This document shows, piece by piece, positions 35,207-44,729 of a stretch of 64,000 nt of DNA (positions within the stretch are counted from its first letter, which is position 1; each line of letters starts with the position of its first letter). The notes under the pieces were generated by a model that saw nothing but the letters and a program-made list of their open reading frames with translations, was not told where the DNA came from and made no database searches. The DNA lies in the NCBI GenBank assembly GCA_050304135.1, contig JBNLDC010000041.1, positions 1 through 64,000 of the forward strand, given 5' to 3'. Source of the DNA: JAFGNB01 sp050304135 (GTDB lineage Bacteria > Fibrobacterota > Chitinivibrionia > Chitinivibrionales > Chitinispirillaceae). The translations under genes were made by a program, and so were the position numbers.

Positions 35207-37212
35207 ACAGAACAACCACCGGTCTTTTTTGGGCCGGGATAATCGGAGCACTGGTTTTACCTGTCTGCACTCCGGTTTCAACGGAACCCGACAGCGGAGA
35301 GGAACCGGCGCTGCTGCAGTTGAGTCTTGAAGAGCCGGGAAGGACTTTTGCCGAGTTCTCGGGAGCTCCGATACCCGCAATCATAGAACTTGATCGCGAT
35401 ACATCATTCCAGGTACTCACCTGGCATACCGGTCAGGGGTATCCGATCTATTCCGACAGCGTTATAAGTTCGACTGGACGGACCTTCACCGTTGAGCTTT
35501 ACTGGACCAGTTATCCGCTTCGCAAAGACACTGCTCAGAATGCCTTTTTCGATACCGTATGGGTAAGCATGGGCGGTAGTCTGAAAAAGAGTAACAAGGT
35601 ACGCATCAAGGTCACTAATCTGCCGGTTGTTGTCGACAGTGCACGGTTCGACAGCACTCTGTTTGCCGGACAGGATACCTTCTGGCAGTGTTCGCTTCCC
35701 GCTACGGGGCAACAACCGTATCCCTTTACTATTTTTGCCCGCGATCTCGACAGCAAGCAACCACTGATTCAGATACTCGGCAACGAGGGAAAGTTCACAC
35801 AGAGCGGTACGAATCCGCTTGAGATGGAGTATTTCCCTCCTGAGGGTGATTTTAGTGATACCGTCGATTTCATCATCTTTGATCAGCATCGCGGGCAGGC
35901 ATTCAGAACACTGCTGGTGGAGCGGACCAGTCCGAATGTTCCACCCCGGATCGACAGTGTGCAGGTGAAATCCACGATGCTCAACGCCGCTGCCATGGTT
36001 GGCGGTGTTTACCGGGTTGCGTTTACGTCGTTTGATACACTGAAATTACGGGCATTTGCCCATGATACGCTCGGAACCATTAAGAAGTATCTCTGGAGTG
36101 CTGAGAACAACAGTATCGTTGCTGATTCCACGGCAGCTTATCGCGCCACCTATGTCTGCAGCGACGAAAATTGCTCCGATACCCTCAGAGACAGTTCGGT
36201 GGTCGTCGATCTAATAACAATTACCGTGATCGATGACCGCGGGGACAGTGCAGTCCGGAAAATCGAACTCTCAAGGGGTGAGTTGAATCAGCCGCCGAAG
36301 ATCACCAGCTATCTTCTGGATGAAAGCAGGGTTTCTTTCGGTGATACGGTTGCGAATGTTTCGGTTACAGGGGGAACGTCACACCGGATTTCCGTGGCGA
36401 GTTCAGATCCGGAAGGTGAGGATCTCAGCGTGACATGGACGGGTAAACCATCCACCCGTTTTTCCGCTAAAACCGATTCAACAATAACGTACACCGCACC
36501 TGCAGCTGAGGCGACTGATACACTCAGACTTGTTGTATCCGATGGTAAAATCAGTATCACTCGTGTTCTCCAGATTACGGTTGATGATGTTCTCCCCCGG
36601 TTTGACAGTCTGCTGGTGGGGGATACCGTACTTGACGGGCCGGATTCGATTTTTGAAATCAACGGACTGGGGGGAGATACCCTGCTGTGCATCGGGTATG
36701 CAACTGACCGGGATACGGCCAGAGATCCCATGTCGTATGAATGGTCTTCTGCCGGCGACGGGGCCTACATGGTGAAGATCGAAAACCGGACACGATATAT
36801 CTTGCCGGATTCGCTTATAAAAGATACTATTATACTGATTTTACAAGATGGGGAAGCTCAAGTGGTTATACGGGTTGTATGCGCTCCTTCCAACCGCGCG
36901 CCGGTTATCGACAGCATTGTTGGTGATTCAGTGCGGCTCAGCGGCACTGCTGCATTTCTGAAGGATACCGCCGGCTCTGCCGATACCATTACCTTCATGG
37001 CGTTCGGCCATGATCCGGAGGGTGAAAAACTCACCTGGAGCTGGAGTTGTTCCGATTCAACACTTCTGAGTTCTCCCGATTCGTCTTCAGTCGACTACTA
37101 CTGCCGTGATTCCGTGTATGTAGATACCATCTCGGCAACGATAAGGGATCAGAAAGGGGCTTCTGCCGTCAGAAAAATACTACTGACGGTCGATTCAACA
37201 ACTGCACCATGA
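35203..37212 (+). CDS. secreted Ig/PKD-like repeat protein embedded between flhB and flhA
   Basis: A signal peptide (TTGLFWAGIIGALVLPVC; the Cys could be a lipid site but V at -1 is not standard) is followed by about five beta-sandwich repeats of 90-110 residues. The repeats show phrases such as AFAHDTLGTIKKYLWSAE, ASSDPEGEDLSVTWTG, YATDRDTARDPMSYEWSS and AFGHDPEGEKLTWSWSC, each ending with a strand such as IRDQKGASAVRKILL. This is the cadherin/PKD-type pattern (D-P-E-G-x-x-L-x-x-x-W). It shares ATGA overlaps with flhB upstream and flhA downstream, so it is translated as part of the export operon. No known flagellar protein recognised; it may be an envelope or sheath partner. Confidence 0.85.
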   Translation: MNRTTTGLFWAGIIGALVLPVCTPVSTEPDSGEEPALLQLSLEEPGRTFAEFSGAPIPAIIELDRDTSFQVLTWHTGQGYPIYSDSVISSTGRTFTVELYWTSYPLRKDTAQNAFFDTVWVSMGGSLKKSNKVRIKVTNLPVVVDSARFDSTLFAGQDTFWQCSLPATGQQPYPFTIFARDLDSKQPLIQILGNEGKFTQSGTNPLEMEYFPPEGDFSDTVDFIIFDQHRGQAFRTLLVERTSPNVPPRIDSVQVKSTMLNAAAMVGGVYRVAFTSFDTLKLRAFAHDTLGTIKKYLWSAENNSIVADSTAAYRATYVCSDENCSDTLRDSSVVVDLITITVIDDRGDSAVRKIELSRGELNQPPKITSYLLDESRVSFGDTVANVSVTGGTSHRISVASSDPEGEDLSVTWTGKPSTRFSAKTDSTITYTAPAAEATDTLRLVVSDGKISITRVLQITVDDVLPRFDSLLVGDTVLDGPDSIFEINGLGGDTLLCIGYATDRDTARDPMSYEWSSAGDGAYMVKIENRTRYILPDSLIKDTIILILQDGEAQVVIRVVCAPSNRAPVIDSIVGDSVRLSGTAAFLKDTAGSADTITFMAFGHDPEGEKLTWSWSCSDSTLLSSPDSSSVDYYCRDSVYVDTISATIRDQKGASAVRKILLTVDSTTAP

Positions 37213-39299
37213 ATTCATCAAATTTCACCACAACGGTCTCCAGTGCCCTCAATTCACCGGTGGCAAAGACCATAGCTCGTCAGCGTGATCTGATAATCAT
37301 TCTGGGAGTTGTCGGTATTCTGATCGTGATGGTGCTGCCGCTCCCGACGGCGATGATGGATCTGCTGCTGACCCTGAACCTCTGTCTGGCGCTTATTATT
37401 CTGCTCGTTTCCATGTATACCCGTGAAGCGCTTGAATTTTCGGTGTTTCCGTCGCTTCTTCTCACGGTGACGCTTTTCCGGCTCTCCCTCAACGTTGCCA
37501 CCACAAGGCTCATTCTGAGTCAGGCTGATGCGGGAAGGGTGGTAGAGGTGTTCGGTACCTTTGTCACCCGCGGGAATATGGTGGTGGGATCGATCATTTT
37601 TCTGATAATTGTCATTATTCAGTTTATAGTGATTACCAAGGGTGCCGGTCGTATCGCCGAAGTCGCCGCGCGGTTCACTCTGGATGCGATGCCCGGAAAG
37701 CAGATGGCAATTGACGCCGATCTCAACTCCGGGCTCATTAATGAGGAACAGGCTCGGTTCCGCCGGATACAGATCTCACGGGAAGCCGACTTTTACGGGG
37801 CGATGGACGGTGCCTCGAAGTTTGTCCGTGGTGATGCGATCGCCGGTATTCTTATCACGATCATTAATATCGTCGGTGGATTCATCATCGGTGTGGCGCA
37901 GTTGCGCATGTCATTTACCGATTCTCTTGGAACGTACACTGCTTTGACTATCGGTGACGGTCTGGTATCGCAGATTCCGGCCCTGATGATCTCGACCGGT
38001 TCCGGTATTCTGGTCAGTCGTGCCGCTTCACAGACTGATCTCGGTCAGGAAATAACCACTCAGATTTTTTCACGCCCGAAGGTGCTCGGGGTTGCCGGTG
38101 CCATGATGCTCTTTTTTGCCCTCATTCCCGGTTTTCCGAAAATACCGTTCATTGTTCTCGGCCTTGCAAGTATTGCGGCTACCTGGATCGGGATGCAGCG
38201 TAAAAAAGAGGAAGTCCGGACCAAAGAGGTGGAGTCCGCAGCTCCCAAAAAACAGGAGGAGCGCATTGAGGATTACCTCCATGTCGATCCGATGGAGCTT
38301 GAGATCGGGTATGGACTCATACCGCTTGTCGATGTAAAACAGGGAGGAGACCTCCTTGATCGGATCACCATGATCAGGCGGCAACTGGCCACCGATCTCG
38401 GCATTATTATTCCGCCCATCAGAATTCGCGATAATATCCAGCTTAAACCCAACGAGTACCGGATCAAGATCCGTACCCTTCTTGTGGGGAGCGGTGAGCT
38501 GATGAGCGGTGCGTATCTTGCCATGGATCCCGGCAGTGCCACCAAAAAAATCCGCGGTATCGAAACGGTGGAGCCGGCTTTTAATCTTCCGGCGCTCTGG
38601 ATTACCGAGAGTCAGAAGGAGGATGCGGAGCTTGCGGGATACACGGTGGTTGAACTGCCGGCGGTACTGGCAACCCACCTTACCGAAATAATCAAACGTC
38701 ATGCCGACGAGATTCTTACCCGTCAGGATGTACGCAGCCTGCTCGATACGATCAAAGAAAAGAATGCCACCGTGGTTGATGAACTGGTTCCGGGCCTGCT
38801 CTCGGTGGGAGATGTACATAAGGTACTGCAGAATCTCCTGCGCGAGCGGGTGTCGATCCGTGACATGGTGCTGATTCTCGAAACACTCGCCAATGTGGCA
38901 CCGCGCAACAAAAACAGTGAGCTGCTTACTGAATATGTCCGGAATGCTCTCGCGTCGAGGATATGTGAAAGTTACCGGAATGAGGACAATGTTATCCCGG
39001 TAATCACCCTCGATCCCAATCTTGAGGCGCGTCTTGAAGGGGCGCTGCAGGAGGTGGACGGGTCGTTCCGGTTTGCGCTGCCACCGTCGGATGTGGGGCG
39101 TATAATCGAGAAATCAGGGGCGATTGTTGAACAGGTGCGTACCACCGGTGAGGTGCCGGTGGTCATCTGTGCACCGACCATCCGCAGTCAGTTCAAGCGC
39201 CTGATGGAAAATTCGCACCGGGATCTGGTGGTACTTTCATATAATGAGATCGTTGCCGGTGTCGAGATACGTTCAATGGGAATGATCACCTTCGGGTGA
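37209..39299 (+). CDS. flhA: flagellar export protein FlhA
   Basis: A 696-aa protein of normal length. The first ~330 residues hold about eight membrane helices with the FHIPEP signature zone (SVFPSLLLTVTLFRLSLNVA, RFTLDAMPGKQMAIDADLNS, TFALIPGFP-type segment). The C-terminal soluble part (about 355-696) forms the ring that receives chaperone-substrate complexes (EIGYGLIPLVDVKQGGDLLD, LPAVLATHLTEIIKRHADEI, RSMGMITFG end). Start ATG overlaps the stop of the Ig-repeat gene. Confidence 0.95.
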   Translation: MNSSNFTTTVSSALNSPVAKTIARQRDLIIILGVVGILIVMVLPLPTAMMDLLLTLNLCLALIILLVSMYTREALEFSVFPSLLLTVTLFRLSLNVATTRLILSQADAGRVVEVFGTFVTRGNMVVGSIIFLIIVIIQFIVITKGAGRIAEVAARFTLDAMPGKQMAIDADLNSGLINEEQARFRRIQISREADFYGAMDGASKFVRGDAIAGILITIINIVGGFIIGVAQLRMSFTDSLGTYTALTIGDGLVSQIPALMISTGSGILVSRAASQTDLGQEITTQIFSRPKVLGVAGAMMLFFALIPGFPKIPFIVLGLASIAATWIGMQRKKEEVRTKEVESAAPKKQEERIEDYLHVDPMELEIGYGLIPLVDVKQGGDLLDRITMIRRQLATDLGIIIPPIRIRDNIQLKPNEYRIKIRTLLVGSGELMSGAYLAMDPGSATKKIRGIETVEPAFNLPALWITESQKEDAELAGYTVVELPAVLATHLTEIIKRHADEILTRQDVRSLLDTIKEKNATVVDELVPGLLSVGDVHKVLQNLLRERVSIRDMVLILETLANVAPRNKNSELLTEYVRNALASRICESYRNEDNVIPVITLDPNLEARLEGALQEVDGSFRFALPPSDVGRIIEKSGAIVEQVRTTGEVPVVICAPTIRSQFKRLMENSHRDLVVLSYNEIVAGVEIRSMGMITFG

Positions 39300-39343
39300 A
39301 TAGAGAAGAAACATGATGCTATCAGATAACCAGGTGAAAACCT

Positions 39344-40606
39344 ATGCGAATTAAAAAATTTACCGCCGGCAGTATGCGCGAAGCACTGATGCAGATTAAA
39401 AGCGAGCTGGGTGAAGAGGCGATCATTCTCAAGACCCGTAAGCTGCCGAAGAAGGTGTTCCCGCTCGGTGCACACGATGAGGTCGAGGTGACTGCCGCGG
39501 TCGACGAGGGTGTACCTGCGCAGCCGGCAATGCCGCCCATTACACTCGGACCGACCGGGGTGTACGGCCGACCGCGACCGTTGTCGTCCATTGTCGACCC
39601 CGATCAACCAGGTGGACCGGAAATCCGCAAATGGGAACCGCCACGCGCCGATGAGGGGGAGAAAAACCGTAAGGCGCCGTTGCCGCGTCGCACCGAAGAC
39701 CGGCGCGACCAGCAGGAGATTCTCGACCTTAAGGAAAACGTGCGGGAACTTCGGGAGCTGGTGAAGGGAATTCTCAAGGACGGAACTCCGGGGCCTGCCG
39801 CGTCGAACAGTTCCGCAGCGTTTTCGGGTGGCTGGGCTATACTGCATCAGCGGCTTATTGAATCCGAAGTGAAACCGGCCATTGCCGAGGAACTGGTAAA
39901 ACAGGTCAGCTCCTCCGACCTGATGCTCTCCGATTCTCAGGCCGAAAAGAAATTCACTTCGGCCCTCACTACCATACTGCCGGTTGCCGGACCGCTCAAA
40001 CTCAAAAAGGAGGGACCGCTGGTTGTCGCCTTCATCGGTCCTACGGGGAGCGGAAAAACCACCACACTTGCCAAACTGGCAGCGCACTGCCGGATAACCC
40101 GCAGCAAACAGGTTTCGATCATCACCGCTGATACCTACCGTATCGCGGCGATTGAGCAGATCAGAATGTTTGCGGATATCATCAAGGTGGGAATTCAGGT
40201 GGTTTTCTCACCGGACGAGGTGCCCGGAGCAATCGAGGCATGTGCAGCGGATGATATTGTACTGGTGGATACCGCCGGGAGAAGTCAGCGTAACCTTGAA
40301 CATATGAGTGATCTGCAGGCGTTTATGGGGGCACTCGGTGCCGACGAAGTCCATCTGGTGCTCAGTGCGACCACAAAAGACAGTGATCTGCTCGATTGTA
40401 TCGAACGATACCGACCCGCTGGAATAAACCGGTTGCTCTTCACGAAACTTGACGAAACCGCAAAAGTCGGTAACATACTCAATGTGGTTAAAACCAGTGG
40501 CGTCGCCATGTCGTACTTCACCACCGGACAGGGAGTCCCCGACGATATTGAGGTTGCTCAGTCATCACGGCTTATCCGACGACTTCTTGAGGGAAGCGCG
40601 CTGTGA
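39344..40606 (+). CDS. flhF: flagellar SRP-like GTPase FlhF
   Basis: The N-terminal basic/B domain (MRIKKFTAGSMREALMQIKS) is followed by a long linker. The NG GTPase domain then has G1 FIGPTGSGKTTTLAKLAAHC, TADTYRIAAIEQIRMFADI, G3 VLVDTAGRSQRNLEHM and G4 LLFTKLDETAKVGNIL. FlhF sets the place and number of flagella together with FlhG. The start is an ATG 44 bp after flhA. It overlaps flhG by 4 bp (GTGA). Confidence 0.94.
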   Translation: MRIKKFTAGSMREALMQIKSELGEEAIILKTRKLPKKVFPLGAHDEVEVTAAVDEGVPAQPAMPPITLGPTGVYGRPRPLSSIVDPDQPGGPEIRKWEPPRADEGEKNRKAPLPRRTEDRRDQQEILDLKENVRELRELVKGILKDGTPGPAASNSSAAFSGGWAILHQRLIESEVKPAIAEELVKQVSSSDLMLSDSQAEKKFTSALTTILPVAGPLKLKKEGPLVVAFIGPTGSGKTTTLAKLAAHCRITRSKQVSIITADTYRIAAIEQIRMFADIIKVGIQVVFSPDEVPGAIEACAADDIVLVDTAGRSQRNLEHMSDLQAFMGALGADEVHLVLSATTKDSDLLDCIERYRPAGINRLLFTKLDETAKVGNILNVVKTSGVAMSYFTTGQGVPDDIEVAQSSRLIRRLLEGSAL

Positions 40607-41499
40607 ATGATCAGGCGCAGCGGCTTCGGGAGCTGGCGGGTGATCACCATCTTTCGGCTTCGGTGGCGTCGTCATCAACCGGGCGGACTGCCGGGCTTCA
40701 GACCGGACTGCCGGCAAGTATCGCGGTCACCAGTGGCAAAGGCGGGGTGGGGAAGACCAACTGTGCGCTTTTTCTCGCGACGGCCTTTGCCGCACATAAA
40801 AAACGGGTGTTGCTCCTCGATGCTGATTTCGGATTGGCAAATGTCCACATTCTGCTCGGCATTGCACCGCGACGAACCCTTGCGCAGGTCGTTGAGGGAG
40901 AGTGTACCCTTGATGAGGTGGTGACAACGACTCCTGGTGGGTTTGATATCGTTCCCGGAGCCTCCGGGCTCGAAAAAATGGCTACACTCGACCGCGGGCG
41001 CCTTGAACTGCTCCAGCGGGAATTCCGTCGCCTCGAAAACCGGTATGATCTGCTGCTGGTGGATACCGGCGCGGGAATCGGAACTGCCGTAACGCAATTT
41101 GCCTCCGGAACCGATATCACCCTTATCGTGATGACGCCTGAACCCACCTCACTCGCCGATGCCTACGCGATGGTAAAAGTACTCTCCGAGCGGACCGACC
41201 GGCCGATTGGTGTTATTGTCAACATGGCCGCCTCCGACCGTGAGGGAAGTGAAATATTTGACAGATTGAATGCTCTGGTGGTAAAATTTCTGAAACGTTC
41301 TATTGAACATTACTGCACACTGCCGCACTATCGTGAGGTGGGTCAGTATGTACGCAGGCAGCGACTGTTGCTGCTTGAAAAAAGTAATACGGTATTTGCA
41401 CGGAGGATTTACCAGCTTGCCGCACGTATCGCAGGGGTGAATCATTCGGTCCGAAAAGGTTTTTTTGACCGCCTGGTGCAGGGGATGAAAACAGTATGA
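40603..41499 (+). CDS. flhG: flagellar number regulator FlhG (MinD/ParA-like ATPase)
   Basis: A GTG start overlapping flhF. The deviant Walker A is TSGKGGVGKTNCALFL, switch I/II zone VLLLDADFGLANVHILLG and Walker B-like LLLVDTGAGIGTAVTQF. A short N-terminal segment (DQAQRLRELA) matches the FlhF-activating helix of the family. It controls the number of flagella; in polar flagellates it restrains FlhF. It ends in a basic tail suited to membrane association. Overlaps the next gene by 4 bp. Confidence 0.92.
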   Translation: MNDQAQRLRELAGDHHLSASVASSSTGRTAGLQTGLPASIAVTSGKGGVGKTNCALFLATAFAAHKKRVLLLDADFGLANVHILLGIAPRRTLAQVVEGECTLDEVVTTTPGGFDIVPGASGLEKMATLDRGRLELLQREFRRLENRYDLLLVDTGAGIGTAVTQFASGTDITLIVMTPEPTSLADAYAMVKVLSERTDRPIGVIVNMAASDREGSEIFDRLNALVVKFLKRSIEHYCTLPHYREVGQYVRRQRLLLLEKSNTVFARRIYQLAARIAGVNHSVRKGFFDRLVQGMKTV

Positions 41500-41873
41500 T
41501 GTACTGGATCAGACGTGCGGCACGCATTTTCGGCGGTGGAGTATTCTTCATCGTGCTTATCAGTATGCTGCTGCGTCAGAGTACATTTGAAATTGACAAT
41601 ATAATAACCGCACTGGTGTATGCATTTTTTTCCGGTGCCGCCTGCTGGTTTATGGGAATTGTGATCAGTGATATCGTTATAAAAGGGGTGCTCACCGATG
41701 TCGGTGATACGGGGGTGACCGCCCTGCTTGAAGGTGGACTGCTGCAACGTGTTAAGACCATGCAGGAAGAACTTGTTCCCGGAGGGCGGGAGTTGCCCTT
41801 TGATGAACCCGGAGTGCCGGAGAGAAAGGGCCGACGCGGGAACGCAAAAGGTAAAAAGAAAAAACAGGAGTAG
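41496..41873 (+). CDS. small two-helix membrane protein in flagellar operon (orf125)
   Basis: No family recognised. Two membrane helices (IFGGGVFFIVLISMLL and IITALVYAFFSGAACWFMGIVI) are followed by a soluble, mixed-charge tail ending in Lys/Arg-rich GRRGNAKGKKKKQE. It overlaps flhG by 4 bp and is 34 bp before the sigma factor gene, so it is firmly part of this operon. It could link FlhF/FlhG to the membrane, but this is inference from position only. Confidence 0.7.
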   Translation: MMYWIRRAARIFGGGVFFIVLISMLLRQSTFEIDNIITALVYAFFSGAACWFMGIVISDIVIKGVLTDVGDTGVTALLEGGLLQRVKTMQEELVPGGRELPFDEPGVPERKGRRGNAKGKKKKQE

Positions 41874-41907
41874 TCGGCAGCGACTGCAACCCTACGGAGA
41901 TTGATAA

Positions 41908-42672
41908 ATGTCAAGTCTTGATAACCTCTGGCGCGAGTTCAAAGAGAGCGGTTCGAAGATCGCCAAAGACAAACTGCTGGTGGAATATTCCTATCTGGTG
42001 AAATTCATCGCGAACCGTCTGGCCATCAATCTTCCACCGTCGGTTGACCGCGGCGATCTGATCAGTTCCGGGGTACTCGGCCTAATAAAAGCGGTGGAGA
42101 CCTTCGAGCCGGAACGGGGATTTAAATTCGAAACCTATGCGGGCCACAAAATCCGCGGTGCGATTTTAGATGAGCTCCGGGCGCTCGACTGGGTCCCGCG
42201 TTCGGTACGGCAGCGGTCCCGTGAACTCCAGAAGGTGTTTGCCGTACTCGAGAACCGGCTCGGAAGAATTCCCTACGACGACGAAGTCTGCAAGGAAATG
42301 AACATAACTATCGGGGAATACGAATCGTTGCTCACCGAGGTGACGCCAACCACGATTATTTCACTAGAAGAGGCGATGCCCGAGCGTGGTTCAGATGCCA
42401 AGGAACTGAAAATCGTCGATTCAATCGAAGATCCGGGTAGCAGCAATCCGCTCAAGGAACTCGGGTTCACCGAAGTAAAAGAGATCCTCAAGGATACGAT
42501 TGCGAATCTGCCCGAAAAGGAAAAACTGGTGGTGGCGCTCTACCATTATGAGGAGCTTACCCTGAAGGAGATCGGTGTAGTGCTTGACATTACCGAATCG
42601 CGGGTGAGTCAGATTCATTCAAAGGCGATTCTGAAGCTGCGGTCAAAGCTGCTGCAGCGGATAAATGCATAA
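41908..42672 (+). CDS. fliA: flagellar RNA polymerase sigma factor FliA (sigma-28)
   Basis: Regions 2, 3 and 4 are all clear: LVEYSYLVKFIANRLAINLP, GLIKAVETFEPERGFKFETY, AGHKIRGAILDELRALDWVP (region 2), RQRSRELQKVFAVLENRLGR (region 3), and LPEKEKLVVALYHYEELTLK followed by EIGVVLDITESRVSQIHSKA (region 4). It directs late flagellar and chemotaxis genes. The usual anti-sigma factor gene flgM is not seen next to it. GGAG precedes the ATG. Confidence 0.94.
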   Translation: MSSLDNLWREFKESGSKIAKDKLLVEYSYLVKFIANRLAINLPPSVDRGDLISSGVLGLIKAVETFEPERGFKFETYAGHKIRGAILDELRALDWVPRSVRQRSRELQKVFAVLENRLGRIPYDDEVCKEMNITIGEYESLLTEVTPTTIISLEEAMPERGSDAKELKIVDSIEDPGSSNPLKELGFTEVKEILKDTIANLPEKEKLVVALYHYEELTLKEIGVVLDITESRVSQIHSKAILKLRSKLLQRINA

Positions 42673-42710
42673 ATCGGCAGTAATCCCGAAAAGGGTACCC
42701 GGAGCGGGTA

Positions 42711-43016
42711 ATGGACAGTGTTAATACCAATTTTTCGGTGAATAACCTTTCGCAGATGGACCGCCTTCAGTCCGATGTACACCGTACACCGGTAGTGAAT
42801 CAGGATCAGAACGCCCGATTGGCGGAACACGAGGCCGGCGTGCGTCTCACGATGCCGGTAGAAGCGGATGCACTGGAAAATAAAACGGTTGATCCGGATG
42901 ATAAAAAAGAACAGAAGCACCAACGCGGCGAAAAACAGTCCCGGGAAAAACGAAAACCGCCGGATGAACCACCACCGGCAGTTACCGGCCCGTTTTCAGT
43001 GGATGTTCGTGTTTGA
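42711..43016 (+). CDS. small hydrophilic flagellar-cluster protein (orf101)
   Basis: A 101-aa protein without membrane segments; the N-terminal half (NNLSQMDRLQSDVHRTPVVN) looks helical, and the C-terminal half is Lys/Glu/Pro-rich and probably disordered. It lies between fliA and the HDOD gene. No family recognised. Such short unstructured proteins after fliA can be anti-sigma factors (FlgM-like), but I see no FlgM motif, so this is only a possibility. Confidence 0.6.
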   Translation: MDSVNTNFSVNNLSQMDRLQSDVHRTPVVNQDQNARLAEHEAGVRLTMPVEADALENKTVDPDDKKEQKHQRGEKQSREKRKPPDEPPPAVTGPFSVDVRV

Positions 43017-43052
43017 ACGGGATTGCACTCAGGTGAAGGAACTATACCAGTA

Positions 43053-43958
43053 ATGAACACCGGTAAGCCGACAACAGGTCCCGAGAGGATCAGAAAGATC
43101 ACCGAAAGTATTATCGGGTTGCCCACCCTGCCTACGGTGGTTGCCAAAATGATCGAACTGGTCGATAATCCGCGGACCTCGGCTGCATCGCTTGCAAGGC
43201 TCATTGCCTCTGATCAGGCACTCACCGCCCGTATTCTCAAACTTGCAAACAGCGCTTATTACGGTTTTTCGCGTGAAATTTCAACGGTGAATATGGCGAT
43301 CGTTGTGCTTGGTTTCAACACCGTTAAAGATATGGGGCTCTCTCTTTCGGTTTTTGATGCATTCAAATCCAAACAGCAGAACGCCTCGTTTGATCTCAAC
43401 CGGTTCTGGGAACATTCGATCGCCTGCGGCATTGCCGCACGAATGCTCGCACGCAACTATCGCTCCCGTTATACGGGAGAGGCTTTTGTTGCAGGGCTGT
43501 TGCACGATATCGGCAAGGTGATACTCAATCAGTATTTTCAGAATGAGTTTCTGACGATCATTGAGGCCCAAGTCAAAGGGGCGACCCTCGAAGAGGCAGA
43601 GATGTCGGTGATCGGTACTTATCACTCCCAGATCGGTTCCTGGCTCGCTGAAAAATGGAATCTGCCACGTATCATCTCGCGCTCACTGCTTGATCATCAT
43701 GCTCCATGGAACAGTACCAAAGAGCCGCTCTTTGTGGCGCTTATCTGTCTTGCCAATCATTTGTGTCATCTCTGCGGGTTCGGCCACTCCGGCAGGATCC
43801 AGATGGGTGATCCCGATCTGCGGCTCTGGGAGATTTTCAGAAACGAGAGTGTCCCGCTCGACGAGGCCGACCTTCCCAATCTGCAGACCGAATTCCTCCT
43901 CGAATTTGACAAGTCGGAAGCATTTATTTCGTCGCTGCACGAGGCAAAAGAGGAGTAG
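43053..43958 (+). CDS. HDOD domain signalling protein
   Basis: The HDOD domain covers about residues 15-215: GLPTLPTVVAKMIELVDNP, SDQALTARILKLANSAYYGF, the HD-like GLLHDIGKVILNQYF and SWLAEKWNLPRIISRSLLDH followed by an HHAPW end. Such proteins bind no known nucleotide in most cases and act as regulatory scaffolds for motility, c-di-GMP signalling or the cell cycle. The ATG at 43053 gives a natural N-terminus; a TTG 30 bases upstream is a weaker choice. It is last in the flagellar cluster. Confidence 0.88.
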   Translation: MNTGKPTTGPERIRKITESIIGLPTLPTVVAKMIELVDNPRTSAASLARLIASDQALTARILKLANSAYYGFSREISTVNMAIVVLGFNTVKDMGLSLSVFDAFKSKQQNASFDLNRFWEHSIACGIAARMLARNYRSRYTGEAFVAGLLHDIGKVILNQYFQNEFLTIIEAQVKGATLEEAEMSVIGTYHSQIGSWLAEKWNLPRIISRSLLDHHAPWNSTKEPLFVALICLANHLCHLCGFGHSGRIQMGDPDLRLWEIFRNESVPLDEADLPNLQTEFLLEFDKSEAFISSLHEAKEE

Positions 43959-44063
43959 GACGCCACCTCTGCCTACGGCAATTTCCTGATAGTACCATTC
44001 ATTCAATGTCATATTGAGGGTTTATTACGACGATAGTGCATCGGGGATATTGATTTGCGCCTG

Positions 44064-44096
44064 AAAAAAAAGGACCCTCAATACATTTGAGGATCC
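44064..44096 (-). terminator. intrinsic terminator of the cyclophilin gene
   Basis: On the minus strand, GGATCCTCAA / TTGAGGGTCC form a 10-bp stem (one G-T pair) at 44072-44096, followed by eight Ts. It lies 31 bp after the stop codon. It could also attenuate the opposing flagellar transcript. Confidence 0.85.
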
Positions 44097-44126
44097 TGGA
44101 AATTATCTGCAAATTGGTGGGCGGGG

Positions 44127-44729
44127 TTATTTTTTCGTTGCAGCGGCAGGTTTAACCACTGCTGTTTTTGTGATGAGAATCGGCTTCACCGGCACATCGC
44201 GCATCATACCATTCGAAGAGGTTGGTGTCGATTCAATCGCGTCAACCACCTCCATCCCCTTGATGACCTTACCGAATACACAGTATCCCCATCCAGCCAT
44301 CGACTGATTTTTATAGTCAAGTCCGTCGTTGTTGACTGTATTGATAAAAAACTGGGCTGTTGCCGAGTGTGGCTCCCCGGTACGGGCCATCGCGATGGTT
44401 CCTCGACGATTGGAGAGGCGGTTGGTAGCTTCATTTTTAATAGGTTCGCGGGTTGCTTTCTTGTTCATATCAGCGGTGAGACCACCACCCTGAACCATGA
44501 ATCCTTTGATCACCCGGTGGAAAATGGTTCCTTCGTAGAAGCCGTCGTTTACGTAGGAAAGGAAATTTTTAACGGTATTGGGGGCCCTGGCCGAATCGAG
44601 CTCAACAATGATTTCGCCCTTTGAGGTCATAATTGAGACCTGGGGTTTGACTACAGCCGACTGACCGTTTGACATGATGAAAACACCTGCGATGAGTATT
44701 ACGGAGAGGCACATGATTCGTCGATACAT
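44127..44729 (-). CDS. exported peptidyl-prolyl cis-trans isomerase (cyclophilin)
   Basis: The ATG at 44729 has an AAAGGG ribosome site and begins a signal peptide (MYRRIMCLSVILIAGVFIMS); the longer frame is not needed. The catalytic core is present: FHRVIKGFMVQGGGLTADMN, IAMARTGEPHSATAQFFINT and YCVFGKVIKGMEVVDAI, with the FHR/QGG and Q-F-F residues of active cyclophilins. It helps fold exported proteins in the periplasm. It has its own terminator, so it is probably a single-gene transcript. Confidence 0.92.
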   Translation of the reverse strand: MYRRIMCLSVILIAGVFIMSNGQSAVVKPQVSIMTSKGEIIVELDSARAPNTVKNFLSYVNDGFYEGTIFHRVIKGFMVQGGGLTADMNKKATREPIKNEATNRLSNRRGTIAMARTGEPHSATAQFFINTVNNDGLDYKNQSMAGWGYCVFGKVIKGMEVVDAIESTPTSSNGMMRDVPVKPILITKTAVVKPAAATKK

